DNA of 64,000 nt from NCBI RefSeq assembly GCF_014203695.1, contig NZ_JACHJO010000009.1:221230-285229 (forward strand). Reading direction: 5' to 3'. A program made the position numbers and the translations under genes. Positions 19,221 to 27,952 of the stretch are shown in pieces (positions within the stretch are counted from its first letter, which is position 1; every line of letters starts with the position of its first letter). Source of the DNA: Nocardiopsis algeriensis (GTDB taxonomy: Bacteria > Actinomycetota > Actinomycetes > Streptosporangiales > Streptosporangiaceae). Under the pieces are notes generated by a model. It was not told the DNA's origin. It ran no database searches and saw only the letters and a list, made by a program, of their open reading frames with translations.

Positions 19221-20252
19221 TCAGGCGGCGCCGGCCTCGCGGATGCGGTCGCGGACCCACTCCCCCGCCGGCTTGAGCACGTCCTCCCCGGTCCAGGGGC
19301 CGCCGGCGTGGCAGGTACCCGGTTCGAAGACGGCACCGGAGCGGAAGTCGTCGGAGAAGTTCCAGTTGACCCAGCTGATCTGCTCCTCCTCCATCAGGTC
19401 GAGGTAGGCCTGGGCGGAGGCGAAGTCGTCGGGCCCGTCCCCCGTGGCCTCCTGGGTGCCGAACTCGGTGACGAACAGGGGCAGCTCGCGGGCGGCGGCG
19501 CGGAACCCCTCGCGGTGGTAGTTCCCGTGGGTGGCCGCGTAGAAGTGGAAGGTGTACATGATGTTGTCGGCGTCGACCGGGTCGGCGGTGATCTCGGTGT
19601 GGTCCCCTCCCTGGGACAGCCCCAGCGAGGACCAGCCGCGGGTGCCGACGAGGACGACCGCCTCGGGGTCCCGGTCGCGGATCACCGGGATGACCTGTTC
19701 GGCATAGCCCTTGATCGTGCCCCAGTCGACGTAGCTGGGCTCGTTGGCGATCTCGTACAGGACGTTGTCCTTGCCGGCGTGGACCTGCGCCATCTCGGAG
19801 AAGAAGGCCAGGGCCCGGTCGAGGTTGTACATGGGGTCGCCGGGGGTGAGCATGTGCCAGTCGACGATGACGTACAGGCCGCGCTCGGTGGCCTCCTCGA
19901 CGAGCTCGTGGACCCGGTCGGTGAAGCCGCGCGGGTCGGTCTCGTAGCCGCCCTCCTGGATGTACATGGACACCCGGAGCACGTCGGCCTTCCAGTCGGT
20001 GGCGAGGGCGTCCAGCGAACCGTCGGTGAGGCAGTGGTCGTACCACTGCAGCCCGTGGGAGCTCATGCCGCGGAGCTGGACGGTGTTCCCGCCCTCGTCG
20101 CAGAGCTTGAGCCCGCACACCTGCAGCTGCCCGTGGGTGCCCGCGGGAGTGGCGGAGGCCTCGGCGGGCGCGGTGAGGGAGAGGGGGAGCAGGAGCGCTC
20201 CCAGGAGCGCTCCTCGGAGTGATCGGGACCGGCCGGTCGGGGGGTGTGCCAC
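19221..20252 (-). CDS. Secreted glycoside hydrolase family 5 endoglucanase
   Basis: A 343-residue secreted cellulase that hydrolyses internal beta-1,4 bonds. The signal peptide spans about residues 1-33 (two Arg, then ALLGALLLPLSLTAPAEASA). GH5 features are LRGMSSHGLQWYD, the acid/base Glu in EIANEPSYVDWG, HFYAATHG, the nucleophile Glu in FVTEFGTQE, and SWVNWNFSD. There is no carbohydrate-binding module. Two tandem GGAGCGCTCC palindromes resembling the CelR/CebR operator lie inside the signal-peptide coding region, which suggests repression by a LacI-family cellobiose regulator. Confidence 0.93.
   Translation of the reverse strand: MAHPPTGRSRSLRGALLGALLLPLSLTAPAEASATPAGTHGQLQVCGLKLCDEGGNTVQLRGMSSHGLQWYDHCLTDGSLDALATDWKADVLRVSMYIQEGGYETDPRGFTDRVHELVEEATERGLYVIVDWHMLTPGDPMYNLDRALAFFSEMAQVHAGKDNVLYEIANEPSYVDWGTIKGYAEQVIPVIRDRDPEAVVLVGTRGWSSLGLSQGGDHTEITADPVDADNIMYTFHFYAATHGNYHREGFRAAARELPLFVTEFGTQEATGDGPDDFASAQAYLDLMEEEQISWVNWNFSDDFRSGAVFEPGTCHAGGPWTGEDVLKPAGEWVRDRIREAGAA
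20190..20214. promoter_or_regulatory. Two tandem CelR/CebR-like operators inside the GH5 gene
   Basis: GGAGCGCTCC occurs at 20192-20201 and again at 20204-20213. The first copy in context, CAGGAGCGCTCCCA, matches 12 of 14 bases of the Thermobifida CelR box TGGGAGCGCTCCCA. Both lie 39 to 60 bases inside the coding sequence, over the codons for the signal peptide. Confidence 0.55.
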
Positions 20253-20392
20253 GGTGCGTCCTCCAGCGGGGAGCGATCCGGTGCGGACCGGACCCGCACC
20301 GAACCGGAAGGAATCCTTACTGTTACCGGAAACCTAGACGCCGTCCGCTCCCGGGTCAACACCCCTTGCGGGCCTCCCCCGCCGGACCGCGC

Positions 20393-20569
20393 TCAGGCCG
20401 GTTCGGGTTCGGGCTCGGGCCCGGGCGGCTCGGGCAGCGGGCCCGGAGGCACCGGTTCGGGGCTGGGCTCGGGCGGCACCGGTCCGGGCGGCATGGGCGC
20501 CGGGGGAAACGGGTCGGGCGGCATGGGATCGGGGCGGCGCAGGAGGCCGCCGCGGGTCGGAGTGGACAT
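20393..20569 (-). CDS. Small proline-rich protein, 58 aa
   Basis: A short gene starting ATG at 20569 and ending TGA at 20393. After an opening MSTPTRGGLLRRPDP it is almost entirely P-E-P and P-P-G-P units ending PEPEPEPA. AGGAGA stands five bases before the ATG, a strong ribosome site. It follows the SDR gene by about 55 bases on the same strand and may share its transcript. No function is recognised; a surface-exposed or scaffold peptide is possible but unproven. Confidence 0.55.
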   Translation of the reverse strand: MSTPTRGGLLRRPDPMPPDPFPPAPMPPGPVPPEPSPEPVPPGPLPEPPGPEPEPEPA

Positions 20570-20623
20570 CTGTTCTCCTCTCTCGCTTCTCTCGCGCCGG
20601 TGGCCGGCTCCGCGGAACGACCC

Positions 20624-21814
20624 TCACCCCGGGTTCGTCCGCGGCTGCTGGTTCAGGCGCCCGGCGGCACGTTCGTTGAGCGCGGTGGGCAGCCGCAGCA
20701 CGCGGTTGACGACTCCGCGCCCGGCCTCCTTCCCGGCCTGCTCCTCGACCTCCTCGGGAGCGGACGGCAGCATCCTGCCCATGACCCGCGTGGTCGTCTG
20801 GACCAGGGCGGGCGACACCCCCCGCGCCAGGACGACCGCCCTCGCCAGAGGTGTGAGGATCACGTAGGAGCGCCCGCGGGCGGCCGCCTCGACGATGCGC
20901 CGGGCCGCGCGCTCGGCACTCGTCGAGACCAGCGGCAGCCCCGCGAACAGGGAGAACCAGGCGTGCTCGTACTCGGCGCGCCCGGAGAACACCGCGGCCC
21001 GGTGGGAACCGGTGCGCATCAGGCCCGGGACCACGGTGGTGACCTTCACCCCGGTGCGGGCGACCTCCGCCGCCAGCCCCTCGGAGAGGGCGGTCTCGGC
21101 GAACTTGGCGCACGAGTACGGCAGCAGGTGCGGCACGCTCAGGTGGCCGCCGATGGAGGTGATGTTGACCAGGGTCCCGCCGGTGGCCTCCAGGTGGCCG
21201 AGCGCGGCCCGGGAGACGCGCAGGGGCGCCCAGAACATCGTGTCCATCGCGTCCTGGAAGTGGCTCTCGTCGAAGACCTCCTGCGGCCCCACCTGGATGA
21301 TGCCCGCGTTGTTGACGACGATGTCGAGGTGGCCGAAGTGCGCGACGGCCTGCGCCACCATGTCCTCGATCTGACCGGGGTCGCGCAGGTCGCACCGGAT
21401 GCCCAGCGCGTCCACCCCGCGTGAGCGCAGGTCGGCCACGGCCTGGTCGAGTTCGGCGGTGTCGCGCGCGCAGACGGCCACGCGGGCCCCGCGGTCGCCG
21501 AGCTCGCGGGCCATCTGGAGCCCGAGCCCGCGTGAGCCGCCGGTGACGAGCGCGACCCGGCCCGTCAGGCGGGCGGGTGCGCTCCGCAGGGCCAGGGCGA
21601 CCGCCCCGGCCCCGACGGCGACGCCGGCCGCCGCCATCAGCCCGGTGCCGACCGCGGCCGCGACCGCGGCCCCGGTCGCGGCCCGGACCGCGACCGCCGT
21701 TCCCGGCAACGCCGGGACCCGGCGCCCTTTTCCGGCCCCGGGCTCCACCCGGGCCCGGGAGCGCGCCCGGCGTGCTCCGGTCGGTGCGGATGACATCTTC
21801 CAGCGGCTCACTGC
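20624..21814 (-). CDS. Membrane-anchored short-chain dehydrogenase/reductase
   Basis: A 396-residue classical SDR with an unusual hydrophobic N-terminal stretch (about residues 40-80, Ala/Gly/Val-rich) that probably anchors it in the membrane. The Rossmann motif is TGGSRGLG, followed by NNAG, the catalytic Ser in NITSIGG and YSCAK with the catalytic Tyr and Lys. The C-terminal 100 residues are a family-specific tail. The GTG at 21814 has GGAG nine bases upstream. ATG 21796 is an alternative, but its ribosome site would abut the codon. It is in line with two small genes. Confidence 0.85.
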   Translation of the reverse strand, partial: AVSRWKMSSAPTGARRARSRARVEPGAGKGRRVPALPGTAVAVRAATGAAVAAAVGTGLMAAAGVAVGAGAVALALRSAPARLTGRVALVTGGSRGLGLQMARELGDRGARVAVCARDTAELDQAVADLRSRGVDALGIRCDLRDPGQIEDMVAQAVAHFGHLDIVVNNAGIIQVGPQEVFDESHFQDAMDTMFWAPLRVSRAALGHLEATGGTLVNITSIGGHLSVPHLLPYSCAKFAETALSEGLAAEVARTGVKVTTVVPGLMRTGSHRAAVFSGRAEYEHAWFSLFAGLPLVSTSAERAARRIVEAAARGRSYVILTPLARAVVLARGVSPALVQTTTRVMGRMLPSAPEEVEEQAGKEAGRGVVNRVLRLPTALNERAAGRLNQQPRTNPG

Positions 21815-21860
21815 GCACTCCGTCCGTCGTGGTGGTCGGTTCTGGAGACCCCGGCCCCGC

Positions 21861-22211
21861 TCAGGCCCTGCTGTCACCCTTGGGCTTGGCCGGCTGGTTG
21901 GGCACTCCCTGGGGCGGCGGGTTGAACTTCGGCGCGGCGGTCTCGCCGCTCACCGGAGAGCCCCCCTCGGCCGGCCCCGGCCGCTCGGGCTGGAACTGCT
22001 GGGAGCCGCCCGAGGGCTCCGCCCCCTCCTCCAGCGCGCGGAGCCGGTTCTGGAGGATCTCCAGGACCGCGGTGCGGTCGGCGTGGCTCTTCTCGTAGGC
22101 GATCAGCCGGCGCATCTGCTCGGCGTCGAGCGAGCGGACGCGGTGCTGCAGGGTCGCGACGGGAAGTCCCTCGTAGCCCTCGATCGGGGGTGTGTCCCTG
22201 TTCATCGGCAT
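21861..22211 (-). CDS. Small helical protein with Pro/Gly-rich tail, 116 aa
   Basis: The N-terminal 60 residues (YEGLPVATLQHRVRSLDAEQMRRLIAYEKSHA and on) form a predicted helical hairpin found in short actinobacterial proteins near such SDR genes. The C-terminal half is Pro/Gly-rich and disordered. The start ATG at 22211 has AGAGG six bases upstream. It lies 46 bases before the SDR gene on the same strand, so the two are likely cotranscribed. No function is assigned. Confidence 0.7.
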   Translation of the reverse strand: MPMNRDTPPIEGYEGLPVATLQHRVRSLDAEQMRRLIAYEKSHADRTAVLEILQNRLRALEEGAEPSGGSQQFQPERPGPAEGGSPVSGETAAPKFNPPPQGVPNQPAKPKGDSRA

Positions 22212-22495
22212 TCACTACCTCTCGTCGGATACGGGCCCCGCTACCCGGGGGGCCCGGGGCGAAACGGGCCCCTTCCCCGCGAGGGCGCGGGAACGCCCCA
22301 CGTCAGGGGCCGGACCGGCGTGGCGGCCACCGCTTCCCGGGGAGATGGGGAGGAGCCCTGGCGGGCGGCCTCCCCACCGTGCCCGGGCCGGCGGCGCGGA
22401 CGTGCCCCCTGCCAGGTCGGCCTGTGGACCAGGTCTCGGTTTGGCAACACGATCGCGGGTAGTCGCACCGGTACACACCACGCCGAGAGAAAGCG

Positions 22496-23806
22496 GTGCG
22501 TACAGCTGTGAAGAACGTCTTTGTACTGGGAATGGACGAGGAAAACCGCAAGATCCTCGAGCGGACGCCGAGCGCCCGGGACTGCGAGTTCCACCAGCTC
22601 CTCACCCAGGAGGAACTGCAGTTCGGGCAGGTGGACATCGAGGAGCTGCTGGCCAAGGCCGAGCGCGTCCTCGACGAGTTCGAGGGAAGCGTCGACGCCA
22701 TCGTCGGCTACTGGGACTTCCCCGTGACCCTTCTCGTGCCGATCCTGTGCGCTCCCCGCGGGCTGCCCTCCCCCAGCCTGGAATCGGTCGTCCGCTGCGA
22801 GCACAAGTACTGGAGCCGGCTCCTGCAGAGCGAGGTCGTCGACGCCCATCCGCCCTTCGCCCTCGTCGAGCTGGACGACCCCACCCCTCCCGAGAACCTC
22901 TCCTACCCCTTCTGGTTCAAGCCGGTGAAGTCGGCCTCCTCCGAGCTCGCCTACCGGATCGAGGACGAGGAGGCCTTCCGCGCCGCCGCCGAGCGCCTGC
23001 GCGAGGGCGTGGACCGTATCGGCCTTCCCTTCGAGCAGATCCTCAAGCGCATCGACCTCCCCCCGGAGATCGCGGCCGCCGGTGGGCGCACCGCCCTGGC
23101 CGAGGGCTCGCTCAAGGGGCTCCAGGTCGCCGTCGAGGGCTACGTGTACCAGGGCGAGCCGGTCGTCCACGGCGTCCTCGACTCGGTCGACTACCCCGGC
23201 AGCTCCACCTTCCTGCGCCACCAGTACCCCTCGGGTCTGTCCGACGACGTCTGCCGGCGGCTGTCCGACACGGCCAAGCGGACCGTGCGCAAGCTGGGAC
23301 TGGACAACTCCACCTTCAGCGTCGAGTTCTTCTACGACCCGCTGGAGGACGAACTGGGCATCGTGGAGGTCAACCCGCGCCACTCCCAGGCGCACGCCGA
23401 GCTGTTCGAGCTGGTGGACGGTGTGGCCAACCACGAGCGCATGCTCAGGCTCGCGCTCGGCCAGGACCCGGCCCTGCCCGCGAACGGCACCCCGACCGGC
23501 TACGAGGTGGCCGCGGAGTGGTACCTGCGCCGCTTCGACGACGGCGTCACCACGCGTGTCCCCACCGAGGAGGAGGTCGCCGAGCTGGAGGCCTCGCTGC
23601 CCGGGGTGACGGTCAAGGTGGTGCCCCAGGAGGGGCAGCGGCTCTCGGAACTGCCCGCGCAGGACAGCTACAGCTACGAACTCGCCCTGATCACCATCGG
23701 CGCGAGCGACGAGACCGAGATGACCGCCAAGTACGAGCGGTGCGTGGAGGAGCTCAAGTTCGAGTTCGAGGACGAGGACCCGCTCGCCGAGACCGGCGGA
23801 CTCTGA
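22496..23806 (+). CDS. ATP-grasp carboxylate-amine ligase-like protein
   Basis: A 436-residue protein with the ATP-grasp fold used to join a carboxylate to an amine through an acyl phosphate. An N-terminal alpha/beta domain (1-95) is followed by the lysine strand PFWFKPVKSA, an acidic ATP-binding strand EGYVYQGEPVVHG and the metal-binding VEFFYDP plus EVNPRHSQ near residue 300. The last 110 residues are a separate domain of the kind seen in dipeptide-type ligases. The GTG at 22496 follows GAGAGAAAGCG; GTG 22508 is also possible. It is the first gene of a run with a hydrolase, P450 and copper-storage protein. The product is unknown. Confidence 0.85.
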   Translation: MRTAVKNVFVLGMDEENRKILERTPSARDCEFHQLLTQEELQFGQVDIEELLAKAERVLDEFEGSVDAIVGYWDFPVTLLVPILCAPRGLPSPSLESVVRCEHKYWSRLLQSEVVDAHPPFALVELDDPTPPENLSYPFWFKPVKSASSELAYRIEDEEAFRAAAERLREGVDRIGLPFEQILKRIDLPPEIAAAGGRTALAEGSLKGLQVAVEGYVYQGEPVVHGVLDSVDYPGSSTFLRHQYPSGLSDDVCRRLSDTAKRTVRKLGLDNSTFSVEFFYDPLEDELGIVEVNPRHSQAHAELFELVDGVANHERMLRLALGQDPALPANGTPTGYEVAAEWYLRRFDDGVTTRVPTEEEVAELEASLPGVTVKVVPQEGQRLSELPAQDSYSYELALITIGASDETEMTAKYERCVEELKFEFEDEDPLAETGGL

Positions 23807-23820
23807 GAGGAGCGTCTCCG

Positions 23821-25845
23821 ATGCACGTGGTCACGTCACTGCCCTACGAGACCCGGGCTGACGAGCACTTCTGGATACCCATGTCGGACGGGGTGCGGCT
23901 GGCCGCCCGGGTGTGGCGGCCCCTGTCCTCCGAGAGGTCCCCGGTTCCGGCGGTGCTCGAGTACATCCCCTATCGCAGGCGCGACCTCACCGCGGTGCGC
24001 GACTCGATGCACCATCCCTACATCGCCGGGCACGGCTACGCCTGCGTCCGCGTCGACCTCCGGGGGACCGGCGACTCCGAGGGGGTGCTCGTCGACGAGT
24101 ACCTCGAACGCGAGCAGCAGGATGCCGAGGAGGTCCTGGCCTGGCTGGCCGAGCAGCCCTGGTGCGACGGCCGCACGGGGATGCTCGGCCTGTCCTGGGG
24201 CGCCTTCGCCGCCCTGCAGGTGGCGGCGCGACGGCCGCCCAGCCTGGGCGCGATCGCCATCAGCTCCTTCACCGACGACCGCTACGGGGACGACTTCCAC
24301 TACATGGGCGGCTGCCTGCTGTCGGACAACCTCGCCGAGGCGGGGACGATGTTCGCCTACGGCACCTGTCCCCCGGACCCGGCCGTGGTGGGTGACGGCT
24401 GGCGGCAGATGTGGCTGGAGCGGCTGGAGGCCACCGAGCCGTGGGTCCTGGAATGGCTGCGCCACCAGCGCCGCGACTCCTACTGGCGGCACGCGTCGGT
24501 GTGCGAGGACTACGCGTCGGTGGCCTGCCCCGTCCTGGCCTCCAGCGGCTGGGCCGACGGCTACTCCAACGCCGTCTTCCGCGTCCTGGAGCACCTGGAC
24601 GTGCCCCGCAAGGGGCTCGTGGGGCCCTGGTCGCACCGGTATCCGCACATGGGCTACCCGGGGCCGGCCATCGGCTACCTCCAGGAGGTCGTGCGCTGGT
24701 TCGACCACTGGCTCAAGGGCGTCGACAACGGCGTCGACGACGAGGCCGTGCTGTGGGCGTGGATGCAGGACAGCGTGCCGCCGTCCACCTCCTACGAGGA
24801 GCGCCCCGGGCGGTGGGTGCGCGAGGACTCCTGGCCCTCGCCGAGGATCGAGGAGACGGCGTTCCCTCTGGCGGCGCACCGCATCGCCGCACCCGGCGAG
24901 CAGCCGGGATCGCAGGCGCTGTCCCTCCAGTCTCCGCTGACGGTGGGCCAGTTCGCGGGGAAGTGGGCCTCCTACAACGCCCCGCCGGATCTTCCCTACG
25001 ACCAGAGGGAGGAGGACGGCGGCTCCATGGTCTTCGACAGCGAGACGCTGTCCGAGCCCGTGGAGATCCTCGGTGCCGCGGTGGCCGAGCTGGAGGTGAG
25101 CGTCGACCAGCCGGTGGCGATGATCGCCGCCCGGCTCAGCGACGTCAGGCCCGACGGGGCGGCCACCCGCGTCACCTACGGCCTGCTCAACCTGACCCAC
25201 CGCGACGGGGACGAGGACCCGCGGCCGCTGGTGCCGGGCGAGCGCTACCGGGTGCGCGTCACCCTCAACGGTGTCGCGCAGGCCTTCCCCGCCGGGCACC
25301 GCATCCGGCTGTCGCTGTCCACCTCCTACTGGCCGCTGGCCTGGCCGCCGCCCCGGCCCGTGCTGCTGACCGTCCACCCGGAGGGGAGCAGCCTGCTGCT
25401 GCCGGTGCGGCCCGCCCGCGAGGACGAGGGGTCCGATCCGGAGCCGTTCGGCGGGCCCGAGGCCACCCAGGAGATCGCCACCTCCCGCCGGGAGATGCCC
25501 GAGCACCGGTGGACGGTGCACAGGGACCTGGTGGACACCCGCTCGTCGCTGGAGATCGTCAAGGACGGCGGCATCCTGCACTTCGAGGACATCGACCTGG
25601 ACGTGGGGCGGCGCGCCTACGAGTACTACGACTCCGTGGCGGCCGACTTCACCTCCCCGCGCGGGCGCTCCACGTGGACGATGCGCTTCGCCCGGGGCGA
25701 CTGGAGCACCCGGACCGAGACCCACACGTCGATGGAGTGCACCGAGGACGAGTTCCGGGTCTACGCGACCCTGGACGCCTACGAGGGCGAGGAGCGGATC
25801 TTCTCGCGCCAGTGGCGGGAATCGCTGCCCCGGGACCTGCTGTGA
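23821..25845 (+). CDS. CocE/NonD-family serine hydrolase (X-Pro dipeptidyl-peptidase type)
   Basis: A 674-residue hydrolase. The N-terminal alpha/beta-hydrolase domain has the oxyanion region EYIPYRRRD, VDLRGTGDSEG and the nucleophile elbow LGLSWGAF (Ser near residue 124). It has a likely catalytic Asp in SSGWADGYS and a His in WSHRYPHMG. The C-terminal X-Pro peptidase jelly-roll domain covers about 330-560. The last 110 residues form an extra beta-rich domain. It starts 14 bases after the ATP-grasp stop with GAGAGGAG upstream, so it is in the same operon. It may act as an amidase or esterase on the ligase product; no signal peptide is seen. Confidence 0.9.
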   Translation: MHVVTSLPYETRADEHFWIPMSDGVRLAARVWRPLSSERSPVPAVLEYIPYRRRDLTAVRDSMHHPYIAGHGYACVRVDLRGTGDSEGVLVDEYLEREQQDAEEVLAWLAEQPWCDGRTGMLGLSWGAFAALQVAARRPPSLGAIAISSFTDDRYGDDFHYMGGCLLSDNLAEAGTMFAYGTCPPDPAVVGDGWRQMWLERLEATEPWVLEWLRHQRRDSYWRHASVCEDYASVACPVLASSGWADGYSNAVFRVLEHLDVPRKGLVGPWSHRYPHMGYPGPAIGYLQEVVRWFDHWLKGVDNGVDDEAVLWAWMQDSVPPSTSYEERPGRWVREDSWPSPRIEETAFPLAAHRIAAPGEQPGSQALSLQSPLTVGQFAGKWASYNAPPDLPYDQREEDGGSMVFDSETLSEPVEILGAAVAELEVSVDQPVAMIAARLSDVRPDGAATRVTYGLLNLTHRDGDEDPRPLVPGERYRVRVTLNGVAQAFPAGHRIRLSLSTSYWPLAWPPPRPVLLTVHPEGSSLLLPVRPAREDEGSDPEPFGGPEATQEIATSRREMPEHRWTVHRDLVDTRSSLEIVKDGGILHFEDIDLDVGRRAYEYYDSVAADFTSPRGRSTWTMRFARGDWSTRTETHTSMECTEDEFRVYATLDAYEGEERIFSRQWRESLPRDLL

Positions 25846-25868
25846 GCCGGACGAGAGCGGAAGGAACC

Positions 25869-27185
25869 ATGCGCACCGAGCACCGGACGCGCCGCGCGGG
25901 CGCGGCGGACACCGCCCGCCTCCTGGGTACCGTGGTGGCACCCGTCCTCGCCCGCGGGGTCATCCTGCGGCGCCCGCTGCCGACGCGGCTCACCGCCTGG
26001 GCCGACACGGACGGCCTCCTCGTCTCCACCCTGCGGAACCTGCGCGAACGCCACGGCCCCGACCCGCTTCCGGTCGACCTGCCGGGGCGCCGCTTCGCCG
26101 TCGTGCTCTCCGCCCAGGACGTGGGACGGATCCTGGAGCAGACCCCCGAGCCCTTCTCCGCCGCGGGGACGGAGAAGCGGGGCGCGCTGGCGCACTTCCA
26201 GCCGCACGGGCTCCTGCCCTCGGATCCGAAGGACCGCGCCGGGCGCCGGGAGGCCAACGAGAGGGCGCTGGTCCCGGGCCAGGCCATCCACCCGCACGGG
26301 GACGTGATCGCCGCCCAGGCCGACCAGGAGGCGTCCGCCCTCGCCCTGGCCCTGCGCCGTGAGGGCGTGGATCTGACCTGGAAGCGGTACACGGCGTCGT
26401 ACAACGCGCTGGCCCGCAGGCTGGTCTTCGGCGCCGGGGCCGCGCAGGACCGGCGCACCGACTCCCTGCTGCGGCACCTGCGCTCGCGGGCGAACTGGTC
26501 CTACCTGGCTCCCGTCGACCGCTCCGCCCGGGCCGAGCTCCTGGAGCGGCTGCGCGCGAACATCGCGAGCGCCGAACCGGGCAGCCTCGCCGCCGGGCTG
26601 CCCGACCGCGAGGACGCGCCCGACCAGGTGGCGCACTGGCTGTTCGCGTTCGACGCGGCGGCCATCGCCTCCTACCGCGCCCTGGCGCTGCTCACCTCGC
26701 TCAGCCCGGGCGCGTGGGCGGCCCGTGAGGAGGCCGCCACCCGGGAGGGCCTGGACCTGCCGATGCTGCGGGCCACCGTGCAGGAGTCGGTGCGCCTGTG
26801 GCCGACCACGTTCGTGGTGGTGCGCGAGAGCACCGGGCCGATCGCGTGGGAGAGCGCGGAGTTCGAGGCGGGGACGGGCTTTCTGATCTTCAGTTCCTTC
26901 TTCCACCGCGATTCCTCCCGGCTGTCCTACGCCGACTCCTTCGAACCCGAGGCCTGGCTCGACGGCCGGGCTGCCGCCGACCCCGGGCTCGTCCCGTTCA
27001 GCGCGGGACCCGCCGTGTGCCCCGCACAGGACGTGGTCCGGTTGGCCACGTCCCTGTTCCTGCGCGCCCTGCTCAGGGAGGGAACACCGAGGCGCACCGA
27101 CGCCTCACCGCTGCCCGCGTCGGGCCTGCCCGCGTCCCTGGACCACCTGGCACTGAAGTTCACGATCGATGGAGGAAAGTCATGA
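25869..27185 (+). CDS. Cytochrome P450
   Basis: A 438-residue P450. The helix-K ExxR is ESVR (near residue 306) and the heme loop is PFSAGPAVCPAQD with the axial Cys near 388. The I-helix consensus (A/G)GxxT is not evident: the corresponding region FAFDAAAIASYR lacks the Thr. This suggests an unusual reaction type, as in peroxygenase or dehydratase-like P450s. AAGGAACC precedes the ATG. The gene follows the hydrolase by 23 bases and its stop overlaps the next ATG (ATGA). No ferredoxin is adjacent. The substrate is unknown, possibly the product of the ligase in this cluster. Confidence 0.85.
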   Translation: MRTEHRTRRAGAADTARLLGTVVAPVLARGVILRRPLPTRLTAWADTDGLLVSTLRNLRERHGPDPLPVDLPGRRFAVVLSAQDVGRILEQTPEPFSAAGTEKRGALAHFQPHGLLPSDPKDRAGRREANERALVPGQAIHPHGDVIAAQADQEASALALALRREGVDLTWKRYTASYNALARRLVFGAGAAQDRRTDSLLRHLRSRANWSYLAPVDRSARAELLERLRANIASAEPGSLAAGLPDREDAPDQVAHWLFAFDAAAIASYRALALLTSLSPGAWAAREEAATREGLDLPMLRATVQESVRLWPTTFVVVRESTGPIAWESAEFEAGTGFLIFSSFFHRDSSRLSYADSFEPEAWLDGRAAADPGLVPFSAGPAVCPAQDVVRLATSLFLRALLREGTPRRTDASPLPASGLPASLDHLALKFTIDGGKS

Positions 27186-27577
27186 GTGCTGTCGGACAGA
27201 TGCTGTACGCCCACCCCCGCGACCCCGAGGGTGTGGGCGAGAAGATCCGGGCCTGCATCGAGGCCTGCGGGGAGTGCGCCCAGGTGTGCCGGATCTGCGC
27301 GGACGCCTGCCTGGGCGAGGAGATGGTGGCCGACCTCGTCCGGTGCATCCGCACCGACCTGGACTGCGCGGACCTGTGCGAGGCCACCCAGGGCGTGCTC
27401 GTGCGCCGCGGCAAGGACGACGACGGCTTCGTCAAGGCGGTGCTCCAGGCCTGCGCCGAGGCCTGCGCCCGGTGCGCCGACGAGTGCGAGAAGCACGAGC
27501 ACGAGCACTGCCGCCTGTGCGCCGAGGCGTGCCGGCGCTGCGAGAAGGCGTGCAGGGAGCTCCTCGCGGCCCTGTGA
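27182..27577 (+). CDS. Four-helix copper-storage protein (Csp/DUF326)
   Basis: A 131-residue Cys-rich protein with 18 cysteines in helix-compatible CxxxC and CxxC spacing, for example ACIEACGECAQVC and CEKHEHEHCRLC. This matches the cytosolic Csp3 type that packs Cu(I) inside a four-helix bundle. No signal peptide is present. The ATG overlaps the P450 stop, and GGAGGAAAG lies just upstream of it. It is likely translated with the P450. The family is well established; the physiological link to the P450 is inference. Confidence 0.92.
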   Translation: MSAVGQMLYAHPRDPEGVGEKIRACIEACGECAQVCRICADACLGEEMVADLVRCIRTDLDCADLCEATQGVLVRRGKDDDGFVKAVLQACAEACARCADECEKHEHEHCRLCAEACRRCEKACRELLAAL

Positions 27578-27606
27578 GGGCCGCCGACCTGGGAAGGAGG
27601 AGGACG

Positions 27607-27882
27607 ATGGACGCATCCTGGCTGATCGGGATGCTCGCGGGCATCACCCTGCCGGTCCTGGTGATCCTCTTCGTGGTGTGGGTGCTGCGCGGGGACGTGC
27701 TCCGCAAGCAGAAGGCCGTGCGCTCCCCGGACTACTGGAAGGAGCGGCCCGACGGCCGGACCTACCCCACGGGGTGGGACCAGAGTCCCGGAGCGGGCAG
27801 CGCCCGCCCCGACGACGAAGGCCGGTCCCAGGGGGACGACGGGCTTCCGCCGCCCGAGGGCGGCGATCCGCCGAGGCAGTGA
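27607..27882 (+). CDS. Small single-pass membrane protein, 91 aa
   Basis: One N-terminal TM helix (about residues 5-28, LIGMLAGITLPVLVILFVVWVL) and a charged Pro/Gly/Asp-rich C-terminal tail. GGAGGAGGAC precedes the ATG. It is the last gene of the ATP-grasp to Csp run, 29 bases after the Csp stop. A strong hairpin follows. No family function recognised. Confidence 0.75.
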   Translation: MDASWLIGMLAGITLPVLVILFVVWVLRGDVLRKQKAVRSPDYWKERPDGRTYPTGWDQSPGAGSARPDDEGRSQGDDGLPPPEGGDPPRQ

Positions 27883-27908
27883 CGCCGGCCACGGAGGACA
27901 GGAAAACG

Positions 27909-27944
27909 GGGAAGGAGCGCCGGGTTCGCCCGGCGCTCCTTCCC
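27909..27944. terminator. Bidirectional hairpin terminator with TTCG tetraloop
   Basis: A perfect 16-bp stem, GGGAAGGAGCGCCGGG against its complement, closes a stable TTCG tetraloop. It lies between two convergent transcription units. Confidence 0.9.
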
Positions 27945-27952
27945 GTCGTGCG

